Shown here in pieces: positions 19,173 to 28,870 of a stretch of DNA of 64,000 bases. Location of the stretch: assembly GCF_900119845.1 (NCBI RefSeq), contig NZ_FPKU01000003.1, forward strand, positions 282,145 to 346,144, read 5' to 3'. The stretch's first letter is position 1; each line of letters opens with the position of its first letter. The DNA is from Devosia enhydra. GTDB lineage: Bacteria; Pseudomonadota; Alphaproteobacteria; Rhizobiales; Devosiaceae. A program made the position numbers and the translations under genes. The notes beneath the pieces are model-generated. The model was not told where the DNA came from and did no database searches. It saw only the letters and a program-made list of their open reading frames with translations.

Positions 19173-19751
19173 ATGCAGTCGCTCAAGGGTCAGTTTCTCG
19201 TCGCCATGCCCGATATGGGCGACGAGCGGTTCCGCGAAAGCGTGATCTACATGGTCGGGCATGGCGATGAGGGCGCGATGGGCCTCGTCGTCAATCACCC
19301 CCTGCCCGAGATGCGTTTCACCGACGTGCTGGAGGAGCTCAAGATCACGACGCAGGAAGACGCGATCCGCCTGCCCGAGGATGTGCGCCAGCGCGAGGTG
19401 CTGCGCGGCGGCCCGGTGCAGAAGGGGCGCGGCTTCGTGCTGCATTCGTCGGACTATTTCCGCGACGGCAATTCCTATGTCGTGAACGAGGAAATCTGCC
19501 TCACCGCCACGCTCGATGTGCTCAAGGCCATCGCCAAAGAGGAAGGTCCTCGCCAATCGCTGTTCGCGCTGGGCTATTGCGGCTGGAGCCCGGGTCAGCT
19601 CGAGGGCGAGATCAAGAGCAATGGCTGGCTGACCGTGCCGTTCTCGCGAGACCTGCTGTTCGGCGCCCCGCTTGCCGACCGCTATCTGCTGGCGCTCAAG
19701 CAGCTCGGGATCACCCGCGCGAGCCTCAGCACGGAAGCCGGGCACGGCTGA
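19173..19751 (+). CDS. YqgE/AlgH family protein (UPF0301)
   Basis: A 192-residue cytoplasmic protein of the widely conserved YqgE/AlgH family. Family marks are the start MQSLKGQFLVAMP, GLVVNHPL, GGPVQKGRGFVLH and the C-terminal GYCGWSPGQLEGEI. The molecular function is unknown. It stands alone between the divergent secreted DsbD-like gene and the convergent GGDEF/EAL gene. Confidence 0.93.
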   Translation: MQSLKGQFLVAMPDMGDERFRESVIYMVGHGDEGAMGLVVNHPLPEMRFTDVLEELKITTQEDAIRLPEDVRQREVLRGGPVQKGRGFVLHSSDYFRDGNSYVVNEEICLTATLDVLKAIAKEEGPRQSLFALGYCGWSPGQLEGEIKSNGWLTVPFSRDLLFGAPLADRYLLALKQLGITRASLSTEAGHG

Positions 19752-19840
19752 GCGTCCGGCGCAGCAGGAATCGGGCCGACCGGCCTTAGCTGCTGCCGAA
19801 ACGCTTAGTCGGGATCGATGACGGCGAACTGCTGCGAGGC

Positions 19841-19885
19841 TTCACCCCTCACCCCGGCCCTCTCCCCTGAGGGGCGAGGGGGCGC
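19841..19885 (+). repeat. R1-like intergenic repeat
   Basis: CCCCTCACCCCGGCC followed by CTCTCCCCTGAGGGGCGAG. It sits in the 167-base gap between yqgE and the converging GGDEF/EAL gene. Confidence 0.65.
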
Positions 19886-19918
19886 TGGAGCCGACCGTCC
19901 TGCGCAGCACGAGGATCG

Positions 19919-22807
19919 TCAGCGACCGAACTGCGCCTGCAGCCGCTTGGTCATTTCCTGGCCCGTCATCGCCGCGCCAAAGGCAAAGCCCTGGGCATAC
20001 TGGCAGTTGAGCTGCTGGAGCCGCTCGATCTCGTCCATGGTCTCGACGCCCTCGGCGATGACCGCGAGGTCGAGCTCGGTCGCGAGCGCGACGATGGAGC
20101 GGATGATGGGCACCTGGGTGTGGGCCATGCCGCGATCCTCGCCCATCTGCACGAAGGGGGCCGGGATCTTAATGGTGTCGAAGGGGAAGCGGTGCAGATA
20201 ACTCAGCGAGGAATGGCCGGTGCCGAAATCGTCGAGCGCCAGCCCCAGGCCCAGGGCGCGCAGCGCCTCGAGCATATAGGCGGAGTGCTCGGGATTGGTC
20301 ATCACCTGGCTTTCGGTGATCTCGAGCTTGAGGTGCGGGGCGACATTGCGGTGCTCTGAGACGAGCGCGCGCATGTCGTTGAGCAGCGTCTCGGTGGCCA
20401 GCTGGCTGGGCGAGAGATTGACCGAGACGTAGAAATCCTCGGGCACGGCGAGCTGGTTGAGCCAGTCGCGCATCTGCCCGGCGGCCTGCTCGAAGGCGAG
20501 ACGCCCCAGACGCTCGATGAGGCCCGACCGCTCGGCCAGCGCCACGAACTCCTCGGGCGGGACGATGCCGCGCTGCGGATGGGTCCAGCGCATCAGGGCC
20601 TCGACCCCGGCGATCTCGCCCGAATGGATGTCCATGATCGGCTGGAACTGCACCTGCAACTCGCCATGGCGCAGACCGCGATCGAGGTCTTCCTCGCTGG
20701 CGCGGGTATAGGCGGCGATCGAGCGGGCCGAGGCGCGATAGGCCTCGATGCGATCGCCCCCGAGCCGCTTGGCGTAATACATCGCCAGCTCGGAATCGCG
20801 CAGCACGTCGGCGGCGGTGGCCGGGTTGCCGTCATAGATGGTGACGCCGATCGAGCAGGTGACGGTCAGGTCGCGCTCACCGAAATTGAATGGCGATTTC
20901 AGCGCCTTGCGGATCTGCTCGGCGGTTTCGGCTATCTTGCCGGCCGCGGCTTCCGAGGAGAGGATCACGGCGAACTGGTCGCCGCTGAGGCGCGCCACGG
21001 TATCGAGCGGGCGCATAACGCGGGCGATGCGGCGCGAAATGGCCAAGAGCACCGAGTCTGCGGCCGAGTGGCCGACGCGCTCCTCGATCTCCATGAAGCG
21101 ATCGATATCGATGAGGAAGACGGCCGGCTTGATGCCGTTGGGCGTGCGCGCCCGCACCAGCGCGCGCTCGAGGCGATCAAGGAAGAGCTGCTTATTGGGC
21201 AGGCCGGTGAGGCTGTCATGCACGGCATCGTGCAGGAGGCGCTCGCGGCTGGCGCGGTCCTCGTTGACATCCTGGAGCGTGCCGACGATGCGGTTGACCT
21301 GGCCATCGCCACCCAGCACGGGCTTCACCCGCATGCGGAAGGTGCGGAAATTGCCGTCATGGGAGGTGAGGCGGATATCGGCGGAGACCTTGCCGCGGCG
21401 CAGTTCGACCAGCGTGTCGAAGGCGGTGCGGAAGCGATCGCGATCCTCGGGGTGGACGCGGTCGAGCCAGCGCTTGATCGATCCGCGCAGCGCGCCGCGT
21501 TTTTCGCCGAGCCGGATGCAGAGCTCGTCCGAAACGCTGACACGATCGCGCTCGATGTTCCAGTCGAAGACGAAATCACCCGACCCGGTGAGCGCGAGTG
21601 CCCGACGCTCGACTTCCGACAGCGTGCCGATCGAGACCTGGCCTTCGGAAAAGGCGTGCTGCACCGAGGTGAACCCCAGGAGCATGACGGTCAGCACGAG
21701 GCCACCGGCCACGGCGGGCTGGGCAACGTCGTTGGTCACCTGCCCCGTCAGCACCATCCAGGCATAGATGATGAGCGCGATATAGATGATCCAGGTCGGC
21801 ACCAGCAGCACGGCGCGATCATAACCGCGCAGCGCAAGCAGCAGGATGAGGAAGAGCCCGGTGATGGCCAGCAGCGCCAGCACCAGCCGCGCCACCGTCG
21901 AGGCGATTTCGGGCTGGAAGAAAGCAAAGCCGAACAGCGCGAGGAAGACGATGACCAGCGCCAGAGCCAGATGGATGAAGCGCAGATGCCATCGGTGCAG
22001 ATTGAGATAGATGAAGAGGAAGGCAAAGAGCGTGGTGGCGATGGCCGCCTCCGCGGCCGCGCGGAAGGGCTGCATGGCGCCGTTGGATATGCCCAGGAGC
22101 GGACCCAAAACGCCGAAATCGATGAGCAGATAGGCCAGCACCGCCCAGGAAAAACTTGCGGTCGCCGGAAAGATCCCGCGCCCCTTGACCACGAACATGA
22201 TAGTCAGGAACACCGCCGCGAGGCCCGAAATGCCGAGCACCGTGCCCCGGAACAGGGTGAACGAGTTGACGTAGTCGCGGTAAGAATCGGCCTTCCAGAG
22301 ATAGAGCTCGGGCAATTGCCCGCTCGCCAGCTCGGCCACGAAGGTGACCGTCGCGCCCGGGTCGAGCGTGATCTCGAAAACGTCGGCCTCGCGGTCGGTG
22401 AGGCGCACCGGGCGCAGACCGGCACTGGGGGTGAGCGTGCGGATGCGTTCGGCGCCGAGGTCGGGCCGGAAGACACCCGAATTGGGCAGGCGGAAGAAGG
22501 GCGCGACGAGCAACCGCTCCATCTGCACGTCGGAATCGTTGCGCAGGGCAAAGAGCGCCCAATTGGGGTTGCTGCCCGAGCGTGTGGCCAGCACCTCGAT
22601 GCGGCGGATGATGCCATCCTCGCCGGCCGCAGTGGAGAGCTGGATGCGTCCTCCCTCGCCCGGCTCGACGTCCACCACCGAGGTGAGGTTCACCGCATTG
22701 ACGTCTTCGGGAATGGTGATGACTTCGAAAGCCGAGACAGGCAGTGCCCCGATCACCGCGAACACAAGACACATCGCGAATATGCGGATCAGGCGCAGCA
22801 GCGGCAA
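19919..22807 (-). CDS. membrane-bound GGDEF/EAL cyclic-di-GMP signalling protein
   Basis: A large signalling protein of about 962 residues. The order is an N-terminal signal or anchor, an extracytoplasmic beta domain (to about 180), seven or more membrane segments resembling 7TMR-DISM (about 185-390), a PAS domain, a GGDEF domain and an EAL domain. The GGDEF signature is degenerate, SGDQF near residue 609. The EAL domain keeps EALMRW, an NLS segment, EITES, DDFGTGHSS, AEGVET and AQGF, but the usual KID is KIP. It may therefore be mainly a phosphodiesterase or c-di-GMP receptor. TTG 22807 has GAGG six bases upstream; ATG 22774 is the alternative. Confidence 0.88.
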   Translation of the reverse strand: MPLLRLIRIFAMCLVFAVIGALPVSAFEVITIPEDVNAVNLTSVVDVEPGEGGRIQLSTAAGEDGIIRRIEVLATRSGSNPNWALFALRNDSDVQMERLLVAPFFRLPNSGVFRPDLGAERIRTLTPSAGLRPVRLTDREADVFEITLDPGATVTFVAELASGQLPELYLWKADSYRDYVNSFTLFRGTVLGISGLAAVFLTIMFVVKGRGIFPATASFSWAVLAYLLIDFGVLGPLLGISNGAMQPFRAAAEAAIATTLFAFLFIYLNLHRWHLRFIHLALALVIVFLALFGFAFFQPEIASTVARLVLALLAITGLFLILLLALRGYDRAVLLVPTWIIYIALIIYAWMVLTGQVTNDVAQPAVAGGLVLTVMLLGFTSVQHAFSEGQVSIGTLSEVERRALALTGSGDFVFDWNIERDRVSVSDELCIRLGEKRGALRGSIKRWLDRVHPEDRDRFRTAFDTLVELRRGKVSADIRLTSHDGNFRTFRMRVKPVLGGDGQVNRIVGTLQDVNEDRASRERLLHDAVHDSLTGLPNKQLFLDRLERALVRARTPNGIKPAVFLIDIDRFMEIEERVGHSAADSVLLAISRRIARVMRPLDTVARLSGDQFAVILSSEAAAGKIAETAEQIRKALKSPFNFGERDLTVTCSIGVTIYDGNPATAADVLRDSELAMYYAKRLGGDRIEAYRASARSIAAYTRASEEDLDRGLRHGELQVQFQPIMDIHSGEIAGVEALMRWTHPQRGIVPPEEFVALAERSGLIERLGRLAFEQAAGQMRDWLNQLAVPEDFYVSVNLSPSQLATETLLNDMRALVSEHRNVAPHLKLEITESQVMTNPEHSAYMLEALRALGLGLALDDFGTGHSSLSYLHRFPFDTIKIPAPFVQMGEDRGMAHTQVPIIRSIVALATELDLAVIAEGVETMDEIERLQQLNCQYAQGFAFGAAMTGQEMTKRLQAQFGR

Positions 22808-22872
22808 ATCGGCCCTCGGGCGTTGTTGGTCGGCAGACCTAGGTACCGGGCTTCGGCTGGCGCCACAAGCGG

Positions 22873-23484
22873 TCAACGGCGGAAGGCCAGTGTGTGGGTC
22901 ATGTAGCGCTCCCGCGTCAAGCCGAACAAGACATGGTCTGCCCAGCGGCCGTCGATCTGCAGATAGTTCTCGGCAAAGCCTTCCTCACGGAAGCCGTTCT
23001 TTTCGAGCACCCTGCGGCTGGCGGTGTTGTGGGGCAGGAAAGCGGCATGAACGCGGTGGAGATCGAGCGGCCCGAAGACAAAGGGAAGCACCGTGGCGAC
23101 CGCCTCGGTCATCAAGCCCTTGCCGGCAAAGCGCTCGCCCATCCAATAGCCGAGGGTAACGAACTGCGCGGCCCTCCGCCGAATATTGGAAAGCGTCAGC
23201 CCGCCCACCAGCTGCTCGGCGCCCTTGTCGTCGATGATGAAGATGAAATAGCCGTAATCGGTGCCGGCACGCGCCTCCTCGCGCGCCCGTCGCAGGCGCG
23301 CGGCATAGACCCGTTGCGCCAGATCGGCCTCGCCCCAACGTGGCTCGAACGGGCGCAGGAAATCGCGGCTTTCGCTGCGCAGCGCCTGCCATTGGCCATG
23401 ATCGCCAAGCCGCGGGGCCCGCAGGCGCACGCGCCTGCCCTCGAGAACCGGCTGATCCTCGCGCGCGAGCCAGGAGAGCAGCAC
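22873..23484 (-). CDS. RimJ-like GNAT N-acetyltransferase
   Basis: A 203-residue GNAT-fold enzyme related to RimJ, which acetylates the N-terminal alanine of ribosomal protein S5. The acetyl-CoA binding part is FAGKGLMTEAV near residue 125, and HNTASRRVLEKNGF is the conserved C-terminal motif. The start is a GTG at 23484, just after the M16 peptidase stop at 23495. Its true substrate cannot be assigned from sequence alone. Confidence 0.9.
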   Translation of the reverse strand: MLLSWLAREDQPVLEGRRVRLRAPRLGDHGQWQALRSESRDFLRPFEPRWGEADLAQRVYAARLRRAREEARAGTDYGYFIFIIDDKGAEQLVGGLTLSNIRRRAAQFVTLGYWMGERFAGKGLMTEAVATVLPFVFGPLDLHRVHAAFLPHNTASRRVLEKNGFREEGFAENYLQIDGRWADHVLFGLTRERYMTHTLAFRR

Positions 23485-23494
23485 CGCCCCGGGC

Positions 23495-24757
23495 CTAGTT
23501 CTTGAGCTGTGCGCCGATGGCCCGATAATCGGGCAGCCGGGCCACGGGGCCGATGCCGGCCAGCGAAACGCGATCGGTATCGAAGATCTGGCTGGCGACC
23601 TGCTTGACCCGATCGGCGGTGATGCGGTTGATGCGATCGACGGTTTCCTGGAGCGGAATAGGCCGGCCCCACAGGATCTGCTGGCGGGCGAGCTGGCCGG
23701 CGCGGGAGGACGGGCTTTCGAGCGACATCAGGAGCCCGGCCCGAATCTGGTTGCGCACCCGGATCACTTCCTCGTCGGAGATGGTCTTGGTGGCGCGGCG
23801 CAGCTCATCGAGCACGACGGGGAGAAGCTCGGTCACCTCGCCCTCGCCGGTCGATGCGGCGACCCCGAAAATGCCGCTGTCGGCGAAAGCCCAGTGGAAG
23901 GCATAGACCGAGTAGCAGAGGCCGCGCTTTTCGCGCACTTCCTGGAAGAGCCGCGAGCTCATGCCCCCGCCCAGGATCGAGGCGAGGATCTGCGCGGCGT
24001 AAAAACCATCGGAATTATAGGCCCGGCCCTCGAGCCCCAGAACGATGTGCGCCTGTTCGTGATCGGACAGCAGCCGCTCTTCGCCACCCACATAGCTGGC
24101 CTTGACCGGCTCGGGCGCTCCGGATGGCTTCAAGGTATGGAACCGGTCCTGCGCGATATCGACCAGCCGGTCGTGATCGACATTGCCGGCCGCGCACAGC
24201 ACCATGCGCTCGCCGACATAATTGCGATCCATATAGGCCCGGATCGTGTCCGGGGTCATGGCGCGCACCGATTCCGTCGTCCCCAGAATGGTGCGACCGA
24301 TCGGCTGGTCGGGATAGGCGGCCGACTGGAAGAGATCGAAGACGTGGTCGTCGGGATTGTCGCGCGCGGCGCCGATTTCCTGAACGATCACCTGGCGCTC
24401 GCGCTCGAGCTCCTCGCGATCAAAAAGCGAGTTCTGCAGGATGTCCGACAGAATTTCGGCTGCAAGCCCGACATCCTCCTTGAGCACGCGGGCGAAATAG
24501 CCGGTGTGCTCCACAGACGTCGCGGCATTGAGATCACCACCGACATTCTCGATGGCTTCGGCGATCGCCAGCGCATTGCGCGTGGTGGTGCCTTTGAAAG
24601 CCATGTGCTCGAGCATGTGCGAAATGCCATGCTCGTCTTCGGTCTCGCTGCGCGAACCGGCCTTGACCCAGATGCCGAGCGACGCACTTTCGAGATGCGG
24701 CATGTCGTCGGTCAGAACGGTCATGCCGTTGTCGAGGGTGGTGCTCCTCACCGTCAC
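23495..24757 (-). CDS. M16 zinc metallopeptidase (processing-peptidase-like)
   Basis: A 420-residue zinc protease related to mitochondrial processing peptidase beta and Bacillus YmxG. The inverted zinc motif HMLEH is at 47-51, with the third ligand glutamate expected in the ELERERQVIVQEI helix about 75 residues later. The C-terminal half is the non-catalytic M16 domain with GLCYSVYAF. The GTG start at 24757 overlaps the thrC stop as GTGA, so it is translationally coupled to threonine synthase, a pairing common in Rhizobiales. Confidence 0.95.
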   Translation of the reverse strand: MTVRSTTLDNGMTVLTDDMPHLESASLGIWVKAGSRSETEDEHGISHMLEHMAFKGTTTRNALAIAEAIENVGGDLNAATSVEHTGYFARVLKEDVGLAAEILSDILQNSLFDREELERERQVIVQEIGAARDNPDDHVFDLFQSAAYPDQPIGRTILGTTESVRAMTPDTIRAYMDRNYVGERMVLCAAGNVDHDRLVDIAQDRFHTLKPSGAPEPVKASYVGGEERLLSDHEQAHIVLGLEGRAYNSDGFYAAQILASILGGGMSSRLFQEVREKRGLCYSVYAFHWAFADSGIFGVAASTGEGEVTELLPVVLDELRRATKTISDEEVIRVRNQIRAGLLMSLESPSSRAGQLARQQILWGRPIPLQETVDRINRITADRVKQVASQIFDTDRVSLAGIGPVARLPDYRAIGAQLKN

Positions 24758-26160
24758 GTGCGGTCCTCCATAACGCGGGTGCGCGCCTTGATGAACGCTT
24801 CCACCTCGCCTGCATCCGCCGGCAGAACGCTCATGCGCTCAGGGCGATGCATCAGATCGGCCAGCCATGCCGGCAGGCCGGGTTCAATGCCGGTCGCTTC
24901 GCGCACCGCATCCGGGAATTTGGCCGGATGGGCGGTCGCGAGGGTCACGAGCGGTTCACGCCCGCCGGCCAGCGGAGAGCCAGCGGCAACCCCAACCGCC
25001 GTGTGCGGATCGAGCAGATAGCCCGACGCGGCGAAGACACCCTGCATGGTGCGGGCGGTCACCGCTTCGCTGGCGCTGGCACTGTCGAACTGGCTGGCGA
25101 TCAGCTTGAGGGCCTGATTGGGTATGGTGAAGCCGCCCGACTGGCCGAGCGAATCCATCATCTGGTTGACCAGACCGGCATCGCGCCCCGTCGCTTCGAA
25201 CAAAAGGCGCTCGAAATTCGATGAAACCTGGATGTCCATCGATGGGCTTATGGTGGGCATCACCCCGGCCCGCTCATAGCGGCCCGTGCGCAGGGCACGA
25301 TTGAGGATATCGTTGCTGTTGGTGGCGATCACCAGCTGTCGGATCGGCAGACCCATGCGCAGGGCGCAGTAGCCGGCGAAGATATCGCCGAAATTACCGG
25401 TCGGCACGGAGAAGATCACCTGCCGGTGCGGCGACCCCAGCGCGGCAGCGGCCGTGAAATAATAGACGATCTGGGCGACGATGCGGCCCCAGTTGATGGA
25501 GTTGACGCCCGAAAGCTTCACGCCATCGCGGAAGGGCGCGTTGCGGAACATCGCCTTGACGATGTCCTGGCAGTCATCGAAATCGCCTTCGAGCGCGATA
25601 TTGTGGACGTTGTCGTCCAGCACCGTCGTCATCTGCTTGCGCTGCACCTCGGAGGTGCGGCCGCGCGGATGCAGGATGAAGATGTCGGTGGTCTCGCGCC
25701 CGCGAAACGCCTCGATCGCCGCAGAGCCCGTGTCGCCAGAGGTTGCCCCGACAATGGTCGCGCGGGTGCCGCGGCGGGCGAGCACATGGTCCATGGTCCG
25801 GGCAAGAAACTGCATGGCCACATCCTTGAAGGCAAGGGTGGGGCCATGGAAAAGCTCGAGCACGAAATGACCCGGCGCGATCTCGACCAGGGGCGCAACC
25901 GAGGCGTGCCGGAAGCCCTTGTAGGCGCCCTCGACGATATCGCCCAACGTCGCTTCGTCGATATCCGCGCCGGCAAAGCGGCGAATGATGTCGAACGCCA
26001 CTTCTGCATAGGGACGATTGGCGTATCCGGCAATCTCGTCCGGCGAGATGCGCGGCCAGCTTACCGGTACATACAGCCCGCCATCGGACGCCAGACCAGC
26101 AAGAACCGCATCGGAGAAGGACAAAGCGGGCGCGCGACCGCGCGTAGAAACGAACTGCAT
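24754..26160 (-). CDS. thrC: threonine synthase
   Basis: Pyridoxal-phosphate enzyme that converts O-phosphohomoserine to threonine. The 468-residue length and the N-terminal STRGRAPALSFSDAVL fit the long (E. coli/yeast-like) form. The cofactor lysine is Lys112 in HGPTLAFKD, and the phosphate-binding GATSGDTGSAA follows. It starts 68 bases after the SURF1 stop and probably shares the long cox-derived transcript, or has its own promoter in that gap. Confidence 0.97.
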   Translation of the reverse strand: MQFVSTRGRAPALSFSDAVLAGLASDGGLYVPVSWPRISPDEIAGYANRPYAEVAFDIIRRFAGADIDEATLGDIVEGAYKGFRHASVAPLVEIAPGHFVLELFHGPTLAFKDVAMQFLARTMDHVLARRGTRATIVGATSGDTGSAAIEAFRGRETTDIFILHPRGRTSEVQRKQMTTVLDDNVHNIALEGDFDDCQDIVKAMFRNAPFRDGVKLSGVNSINWGRIVAQIVYYFTAAAALGSPHRQVIFSVPTGNFGDIFAGYCALRMGLPIRQLVIATNSNDILNRALRTGRYERAGVMPTISPSMDIQVSSNFERLLFEATGRDAGLVNQMMDSLGQSGGFTIPNQALKLIASQFDSASASEAVTARTMQGVFAASGYLLDPHTAVGVAAGSPLAGGREPLVTLATAHPAKFPDAVREATGIEPGLPAWLADLMHRPERMSVLPADAGEVEAFIKARTRVMEDRT

Positions 26161-26228
26161 GAAAGGGAAGCGCCCTCGCTCAGGATTGGCGGCACCCTAG
26201 TGAATAGGAGGCCCGATCGCAAGTTTTG

Positions 26229-27032
26229 TCAGGATGGCGATCCGCCGGAGGACGTTCGCGGCCGCCTTCCCCCTGCCGGGCGCCGCGTCTGTCGCCAGAT
26301 CCAGCCCAGCAGCAGCAGGGGCGTGATTGCGGCGAAGCCGTACCAGGTGATGGCGTAGCCCAGGTGGTTGTTGGAAAAGCTCGGTGCCGAAACGCTGCCC
26401 TGCGGAAGGGCGCCGCGAGGGCCCGGCGGCAGATCGAGATAGAAACTGGCGACCGGCTCGCCGTCGAGATCGGTCATCGCGAGGAGACGGCCGGTGTCGC
26501 GCACCCATTCGATGCCACGCTGCCGGTCCGGCCCCGGGGTGAAGCTCGAAGCCGCCTCCGAGGATCGCCCGACCCCCGTGAGCGTCACGATACCCTCGGG
26601 CCCCGCGCCGCCCTCGGCGAACTGCGCCCGCATCTGTTCGGGGACGAAACCGCGATTGACGAAAACGACGCCGCCCCGATCGGACAGAAGCGGCGTCATC
26701 ACCCAATAGCCAGGGCCGCCATAGCGCGCCTCGCCTGTCGGCAGGCTGGTGAACACCAGCACCGTCTGATCGTGGCGATAGGTGCCCGTGAGCGTGATGG
26801 GCCGATAGTTGAAATAATCGGGCGCCACCGCGTCCCATTCCGAGGGATGGGGAACGGGGCTGGGGGCAAGCTCGGCCCGCTCGGCGACACTGGCGATCAG
26901 GGCATCCTTTTCCGCAAGCCGCTGCATCTGCCAGTTGCCCAAAGCGACGAACAGGCCGGTCAGCCCGAGCATCAGGATGATGAAGCTCCAGAACAGCAGC
27001 CGGCTTCGGCCGGTGACACGCGCCCCGCTCAC
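26229..27032 (-). CDS. SURF1 family cytochrome oxidase assembly protein
   Basis: Inner-membrane factor that assists heme a insertion into subunit I of aa3 oxidase. The 267 residues show the SURF1 layout: one membrane helix near 12-32, a large periplasmic domain with GNWQMQRLAEKD and the GYWVMTPL segment, and a second helix near 235-250 (ITPLLLLGWIW). The GTG start at 27032 overlaps the DUF983 stop. It is the last gene of the cox cluster proper. Confidence 0.93.
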   Translation of the reverse strand: MSGARVTGRSRLLFWSFIILMLGLTGLFVALGNWQMQRLAEKDALIASVAERAELAPSPVPHPSEWDAVAPDYFNYRPITLTGTYRHDQTVLVFTSLPTGEARYGGPGYWVMTPLLSDRGGVVFVNRGFVPEQMRAQFAEGGAGPEGIVTLTGVGRSSEAASSFTPGPDRQRGIEWVRDTGRLLAMTDLDGEPVASFYLDLPPGPRGALPQGSVSAPSFSNNHLGYAITWYGFAAITPLLLLGWIWRQTRRPAGGRRPRTSSGGSPS

Positions 27033-27391
27033 AATGGCCGCCCTTCCTCGGCGCCGTGCCTGTATTGCAGCGCAATCATCACGCCCTTGAAGGGCGGCAG
27101 CAGCGCCAGGCAGAGCGCCAGGGTGACGGGCAGCCAGATCGCCAGGTGAACCAGTGGATGCAGCGACACGAGGCTGCTGGTGATCGCTGCCAAGGCCACG
27201 ACGAGGAACCCCACGATGAAGATGATGAAAATGGCCGGCCCGTCGCCGCTATCGGCGAAGGCGAGGTCGAGGTCACATCGCTCGCAGCGCGGCGCCACCT
27301 TGAGATAGCCGCGAAACAGTCGGCCCTGGCCGCAGCGGGGGCAGCGGCACGACAAGCCGGCAAGGATGGGCGATGGCTCGGAGCCGGTCAT
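27029..27391 (-). CDS. DUF983 small membrane protein
   Basis: A 120-residue protein with an N-terminal zinc-ribbon-like arrangement (CPRC at 17-20 and CERC at 36-39) and two membrane helices. DUF983 proteins sit almost always in alphaproteobacterial cox clusters and are thought to aid oxidase assembly; the exact role is unknown. The ATG at 27391 has GGAGG six bases upstream, which decides the start against longer frames. Confidence 0.9.
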   Translation of the reverse strand: MTGSEPSPILAGLSCRCPRCGQGRLFRGYLKVAPRCERCDLDLAFADSGDGPAIFIIFIVGFLVVALAAITSSLVSLHPLVHLAIWLPVTLALCLALLPPFKGVMIALQYRHGAEEGRPL

Positions 27392-27464
27392 GCAGGCCTC
27401 CAAATGCAGCGGGCGCGACCACATGGCCGCGCCCCCTGAGGTCGATCGGTTGAAGCGCGATCCA

Positions 27465-28301
27465 TCAATGATGGATCGGCACGCCCCAGCTGCCCCAGAC
27501 ATAGATCGAGGCGAAGAGGAAAAGCCACACCACGTCCACGAAGTGCCAGTACCAGGCGGCAAACTCGAAGCCGAGATGCTTTTGCGGGGTAAAGTGCCCG
27601 GCCTGAGCCCGCACGAGGCAAACGAGCAGGAACAGCGTGCCGATGAAGACATGGAAGCCGTGGAAGCCCGTCGCCATGAAGAAGGTGGCGCCGTAGATAT
27701 TACCCGAGAAGCTGAAACCAGCCTGGGTGTATTCGAGGATCTGCACGAAGCTGAACAGCACGCCGAGCGCGACGGTCAGCGCCAGGCCCTGCTTGAGACC
27801 CTTGCGATCGCCATGCAGGATTGCGTGGTGCGCCCAGGTCACGGTGGTGCCCGAGGTCAGAAGGATCAGCGTATTGAACAGCGGCAGGTGGAAGGGGTCG
27901 AACACTTCGACGCCGGCCGGCGGCCAGACACCGCCGGTGGCCTCGACGCGGCCGGGCTGCTCGGGATCGCCGATGCGGAAGAAGGCATCGAAATAGGCCC
28001 AGAACCAGGCCACGAAGAACATCACCTCAGAGGCGATGAAGAGGATCATGCCATAGCGATGGTGCAGCTGGACGACGCGGGAATGGTCGCCCGCAAGGCT
28101 TTCCTTCACCACATCCGCCCACCAGGCGTAGAAGGTGTAGAGCACGCCGGCCAGACCGATGAAAAACAGCCATGGCGTCCAGTCGCGCATCCAGAAGATC
28201 GCGCCGACGGCCATCACGAAGGCCGAGACGGAGCCGACTACCGGCCACGGGCTGGGAGCGACGAGATGGTAGTCATGGTTCGGCTTGGCATGCGCTGCCA
28301 T
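27465..28301 (-). CDS. ctaE: cytochrome c oxidase subunit III
   Basis: Seven-helix core subunit of the aa3-type oxidase, 278 residues. Marks are YHLVAPSPWPVVGS at the start, SEVMFFVAWFWAYFD, and the C-terminal HFVDVVWLFLFASIYVWG. ATG 28301 lies downstream of GAGGGA with seven bases between; an upstream in-frame ATG inside the end of ctaG is less likely. It is followed by the DUF983 and SURF1 genes. Confidence 0.97.
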   Translation of the reverse strand: MAAHAKPNHDYHLVAPSPWPVVGSVSAFVMAVGAIFWMRDWTPWLFFIGLAGVLYTFYAWWADVVKESLAGDHSRVVQLHHRYGMILFIASEVMFFVAWFWAYFDAFFRIGDPEQPGRVEATGGVWPPAGVEVFDPFHLPLFNTLILLTSGTTVTWAHHAILHGDRKGLKQGLALTVALGVLFSFVQILEYTQAGFSFSGNIYGATFFMATGFHGFHVFIGTLFLLVCLVRAQAGHFTPQKHLGFEFAAWYWHFVDVVWLFLFASIYVWGSWGVPIHH

Positions 28302-28302
28302 T

Positions 28303-28863
28303 TCAGCGTCCCTCATTCTCTGCGGGGTAGAAGGTATAGGAGAGCGTGATCTCGCGGATCGTGTCGAGTTCGCTGTCCTTGGCAAGGTCGGGATCAACAA
28401 AGAAGGTGATCGGCATCTCGACGGTCTCGCCGGGCCCGAGCGTCTGCTCGGTGAAGCAGAAGCATTCCATCTTGTTGAAATAAATTCCGGATTTCTCCGG
28501 CGTCACATTGAACACGGCAGTGCCGGTGACGGTCTTGTCCGACAGATTGGTCGCGACATAGTTCACCGTCTCCACCGTTCCGATGCGGTCGGTGATGCGG
28601 GCGGCCGGGCGCACCTGCCAGTCGAGACCCGAATGGACGTTGGAATCGAACCGCACGGTCATCTCGCGCGCGATGACGCCCTTGGGGTTGCCATCGGCGA
28701 CCTGCGTGGTGCCACCGAGTCCGGTGACCTGGCAGAAGAGCTGATAGAGCGGCACGGCGGCATAGGCCACGCCCACCATGCTGGCGACCAGCGCCAACAG
28801 CAGGACGAGGACCCGCCGGTTGTTGCGGGTGGCCGGGATGTTTGGGAGAGCCTGATCAGTCAT
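28303..28863 (-). CDS. ctaG: cytochrome c oxidase assembly protein CtaG (Cox11)
   Basis: Copper chaperone needed for the CuB site of subunit I. The 186-residue protein has one membrane helix near 18-37 and a periplasmic immunoglobulin-like domain with the copper-binding CFCF at 134-137, plus Cys44 near the membrane. Order and size match the Cox11 family. It lies seven bases downstream of a tiny CoxF-like gene and just upstream of ctaE. Confidence 0.97.
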   Translation of the reverse strand: MTDQALPNIPATRNNRRVLVLLLALVASMVGVAYAAVPLYQLFCQVTGLGGTTQVADGNPKGVIAREMTVRFDSNVHSGLDWQVRPAARITDRIGTVETVNYVATNLSDKTVTGTAVFNVTPEKSGIYFNKMECFCFTEQTLGPGETVEMPITFFVDPDLAKDSELDTIREITLSYTFYPAENEGR

Positions 28864-28870
28864 GCCTGCC

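Noticed and set aside
22808-22876. Start of the GGDEF/EAL gene at the TTG overlapping the acetyltransferase stop
   Set aside because: It adds a hydrophilic leader before the signal-like segment and has no ribosome site; the TTG at 22807 behind GAGG fits better.
20579-22906. 775-codon open frame antisense to the GGDEF/EAL gene
   Set aside because: It mirrors a well-supported gene and has repetitive Gly/Asp/Arg/His content without motifs.
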